64,000 nucleotides of DNA from the NCBI GenBank assembly GCA_013400155.1, contig VXBM01000138.1, forward strand, positions 630,437 through 694,436, in the 5' to 3' direction. A program made the position numbers and the translations under genes. The first letter of the stretch is position 1. The number at the start of each line of letters is the position of its first letter. This document shows, one piece after another, positions 61,996 through 64,000 of the stretch. The notes under the pieces are model-generated. The model did no database searches. It was not told the DNA's origin and was given only the letters and a program-made list of their open reading frames with translations. The stretch is from Helopsaltes ochotensis. Taxonomy: Eukaryota; Chordata; Aves; Passeriformes; Locustellidae.

Positions 61996-62041
61996 CAAAA
62001 ACAAGACAAAACAACAACAACAACAAAACCCTAACAAAACC
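61996..62041 (+). repeat. A/C-rich low-complexity tract
   Basis: CAAAACAACAACAACAAC and AAACCCTAACAAAACC words, 28 bp before a long T homopolymer. Confidence 0.88.
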
Positions 62042-62067
62042 TCACTTCTCCAAGTTATAGCTTGTCA

Positions 62068-62069
<2 letters not shown>

Positions 62070-62134
<65 letters not shown>
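62070..62134 (+). repeat. T homopolymer, 65 nt
   Basis: It is an uninterrupted T run, the longest homopolymer in the window. Read on the minus strand it is a 65-nt poly(A). The adjacent minus-strand sequence (62135-62390) shows no recognisable gene copy and no AATAAA just before the A run, so a processed pseudogene is not supported. Confidence 0.97.
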
Positions 62135-62390
62135 CTTAAACCTATTTTCTACAACTTCTCTCTTGATTTTTCTTTAGCTCTTGGTCTAATAATGTACCCT
62201 TGCTAGGATTTACTCTTTGAAATAGTACTCAAGGTCTTCTCAGTTCTCTTGTCTTCTCACATAATTTACTTCTATTGTATGTTTCTCTTCCAGAACACCT
62301 AGAGAGCTCTTTGACCTTTTATTTCACTTTTCTTTTCAACCTGAAGCCTTTCACATATGAACTCGTTGTTACCTGCACAATGCTAACATT
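62135..62390. other. Spacer between T homopolymer and CR1
   Basis: It is pyrimidine-rich on the plus strand and nothing is recognised. Confidence 0.45.
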
Positions 62391-63300
62391 CATAGAAGCA
62401 CATAATGGAATGACTTGGGAAGGGACCTTAAAGATCATCTAGTTGTAACCCCTTACCACGGGCAAGAATGCCACCCACAAGATCAGTTTGCTCAGGGCCA
62501 CTTCCAACCTGGCCTTGAACACTTCCTGGGATGGCGCAGCCATGACTTCTCTGCACTACCTCCTCCAGTGACTCATCACCCTCACAGTAAAGAATTTCTA
62601 TCTAACCTGTAGCCTAAATCTCTCTTCTTTTAGTTTAAAACTGGCCCCTCTTGTCCTATCACTATCTTGCCTGTGAGAAAAGTTGCTCTCCTTTTTTTTA
62701 CATAAACTCCCTTCAAGTGATGAGATGTCCTCAATCTCCTGTTATCCAGGATGAACTTTCTCAGTCTGTCTTCATAGAAAAGGTGCTACAGCCCTCTGAT
62801 CACCTTTGTGACCTCCTCTGCCTCTGCTCTAAGAGATCCATGTCTGTCCTAGTTTGGAGAGCTCCAAAGCTGGATGTAACACTCCAGGTGGGGTCTCACA
62901 AAGGCAGAACAGAGGGGCAGGATCCCCTCCCCTGATATGCTGGCCACACTGCTGTTGATGAAGCCTGGGAGGCATTTGGCCCTCTGGTCTGCAACTGCAC
63001 ATTGCCAGGCCATACTCAGATTTTCCTCCACCAGAATGTCCCAAACCTTCTCCACAGGGCTGATTTTAATGAGTTCATTACTCAATCTCTACTCATGTCT
63101 GGGACTGCCCCATCTCTGGTGCAGCAACCTGGACTTGGACTTGTTGAATCTCCTTCGGTGTATGTGGGTGCTGCTTACCAAGCTTGTCCAAGTCCTCTGG
63201 ATGGCATTGCCTCCTTCTGTTGTGACAACTGCACATCTCAGCTTGGTGTCATCTCCAAATTTGCTGTCATCATGCTTGTCCAATTCTTTGCTTGTTTCTT
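62391..63300 (-). mobile_element. 5'-truncated CR1 LINE, sense -
   Basis: Read on the minus strand it ends at the CR1 terminus (TCCATTATGTGCTTCTATGA) and carries the conserved tail GATGATCTTTAAGGTCCCTT (plus 62425-62444). At its 5' side the reverse-transcriptase box survives as SKFGDDTKL, matching the CR1 SKFADDTKLGG block with A to G (plus about 63238-63264). Between these, blocks such as GTGAGACCCCACCTGGAGTG and GGACAAGAGGGGCCAGTTTT follow the normal CR1 order. Stops and frameshifts break it into short frames. About 900 bp of 3' ORF2 plus 3' UTR remain. It is non-functional. Confidence 0.96.
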
Positions 63301-63310
63301 CTACTCTTCT

Positions 63311-63340
63311 CCACTCTGCCCCAAACCTGTAGCACTGCAG
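63311..63340 (-). mobile_element. Out-of-order CR1 fragment, sense -
   Basis: On the minus strand CTGCAGTGCTACAGG followed by TTTGGGGCAGAGTGG resembles a CR1 block that normally lies downstream (3') of the ADDTKL box, yet here it sits upstream of it. It could be a separate CR1 fragment or a rearranged part of the adjoining copy. The consensus comparison is from memory. Confidence 0.5.
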
Positions 63341-64000
63341 GGAGTTTTTTGACCTGATTACATGAAGGAACTAGTTATCTGCTATAATCTCTGCAATATT
63401 TGTGCAACTCTTTTCAATACTTCATGAAATTAAGTATGGATTAAACATTATTTAACAGACTAATAAAATTGTCAGATGCTTAAAAAAAATTGAAGTAATT
63501 ATCCTTTCTCTAGTCATTAAATCTCCTTTCTGTATGTGTGCTTTTCTGTAGGGAAATGAGCGTTTAGGAAAGAGGAAATATGACAAAGTGTTGTTGAAGT
63601 TTTGCTGTTGATAAACTCTATAGCTAGCTCATCCAGCATTTTACTTCATATGTCAGATACGGTAGATATATCTCCATGCAACTTTGCAGTCAATTTTACG
63701 GAGATATCAGTCCAAATATTCTACTAATTTACTTGTATGATACAATATAATGTAGCCTTTGCACAACCTAGGGAAGAGCTGCACTGTTGTATGTTAAATT
63801 TCCTCCCACCTTCTTTGTTCTTGAGGTATTCAAATTATGTTCAACATTCTTACAATGTAAAAGAAAGCATCTTAGTCTTTTAAATATCTCTTTTGTCTGT
63901 TCTAAGTCCTGATACACATGATCACATTTATCAATTTTATCTTACAGTGTAAATGAAAAAAATGTCAGCAAACACAGTCTTTACTTTTACCATTCTTTTA
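63341..64000. other. AT-rich non-coding DNA, nothing recognised
   Basis: No coding or repeat signal is seen to the end of the window. Confidence 0.55.

Overview
The window reads as AT-rich intergenic or intronic DNA from a bird, probably a macrochromosomal gene desert. The main evidence is the repeats. The only recognisable LINEs are 5'-truncated CR1 elements, one ending in the typical CR1 tail (GATTCTGT-type) and none in poly(A). The LTRs belong to endogenous-retrovirus families I recognise from bird genomes. The window also carries many A/C-rich or G/T-rich low-complexity tracts. No mammalian-type SINEs or L1 were seen. I could not identify the species. No protein-coding exon, tRNA, rRNA or known ncRNA could be supported. 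The reading frames are short and scattered over both strands, and none shows a protein domain except decayed reverse transcriptase inside CR1 copies.

Layout. 1-15 kb: unique-looking AT-rich DNA with one eroded LTR fragment (1818-2012), a 24-bp tandem duplication (7015-7062), A/C-rich tracts and possible very old amniote repeat traces (6727-6775, 15012-15085). 16-20 kb: a near-perfect 40-bp inverted repeat (16092-16191), a CR1 3' end (16700-17100), a 23-bp tandem duplication and an assembly gap (18898-19108). 20-23.2 kb: two direct copies of an unidentified ~98-bp sequence (20101-20199 and 23083-23180), with hairpins and a nearly complete minus-strand LTR (22179-22787) between them. 27-30 kb: a well-bounded 385-bp solo LTR of a second family (27399-27783) and a CR1 reverse-transcriptase fragment (28728-29428).

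30-41 kb: mostly unique, with a 19-bp tandem duplication in a locally GC-richer patch, a 69-bp CR1 tail (35503-35571) and long A/C-rich tracts. 41-43 kb: a gap next to a (GGGAA)n array, then two abutting ERV-derived pieces. 43-62 kb: largely featureless AT-rich DNA with a 260-bp G/T-rich tract, a 539-bp gap in a pyrimidine tract and an (AT)n array. 62-64 kb: a 65-nt T homopolymer, then a ~950-bp minus-strand CR1.

No genes work together here; the content is repeat biology. The most unusual structures are the 39/40 inverted repeat at 16.1 kb, the unidentified ~98-bp repeat pair at 20.1 and 23.1 kb, and the well-bounded solo LTR at 27.4 kb. I see no convincing new gene system.
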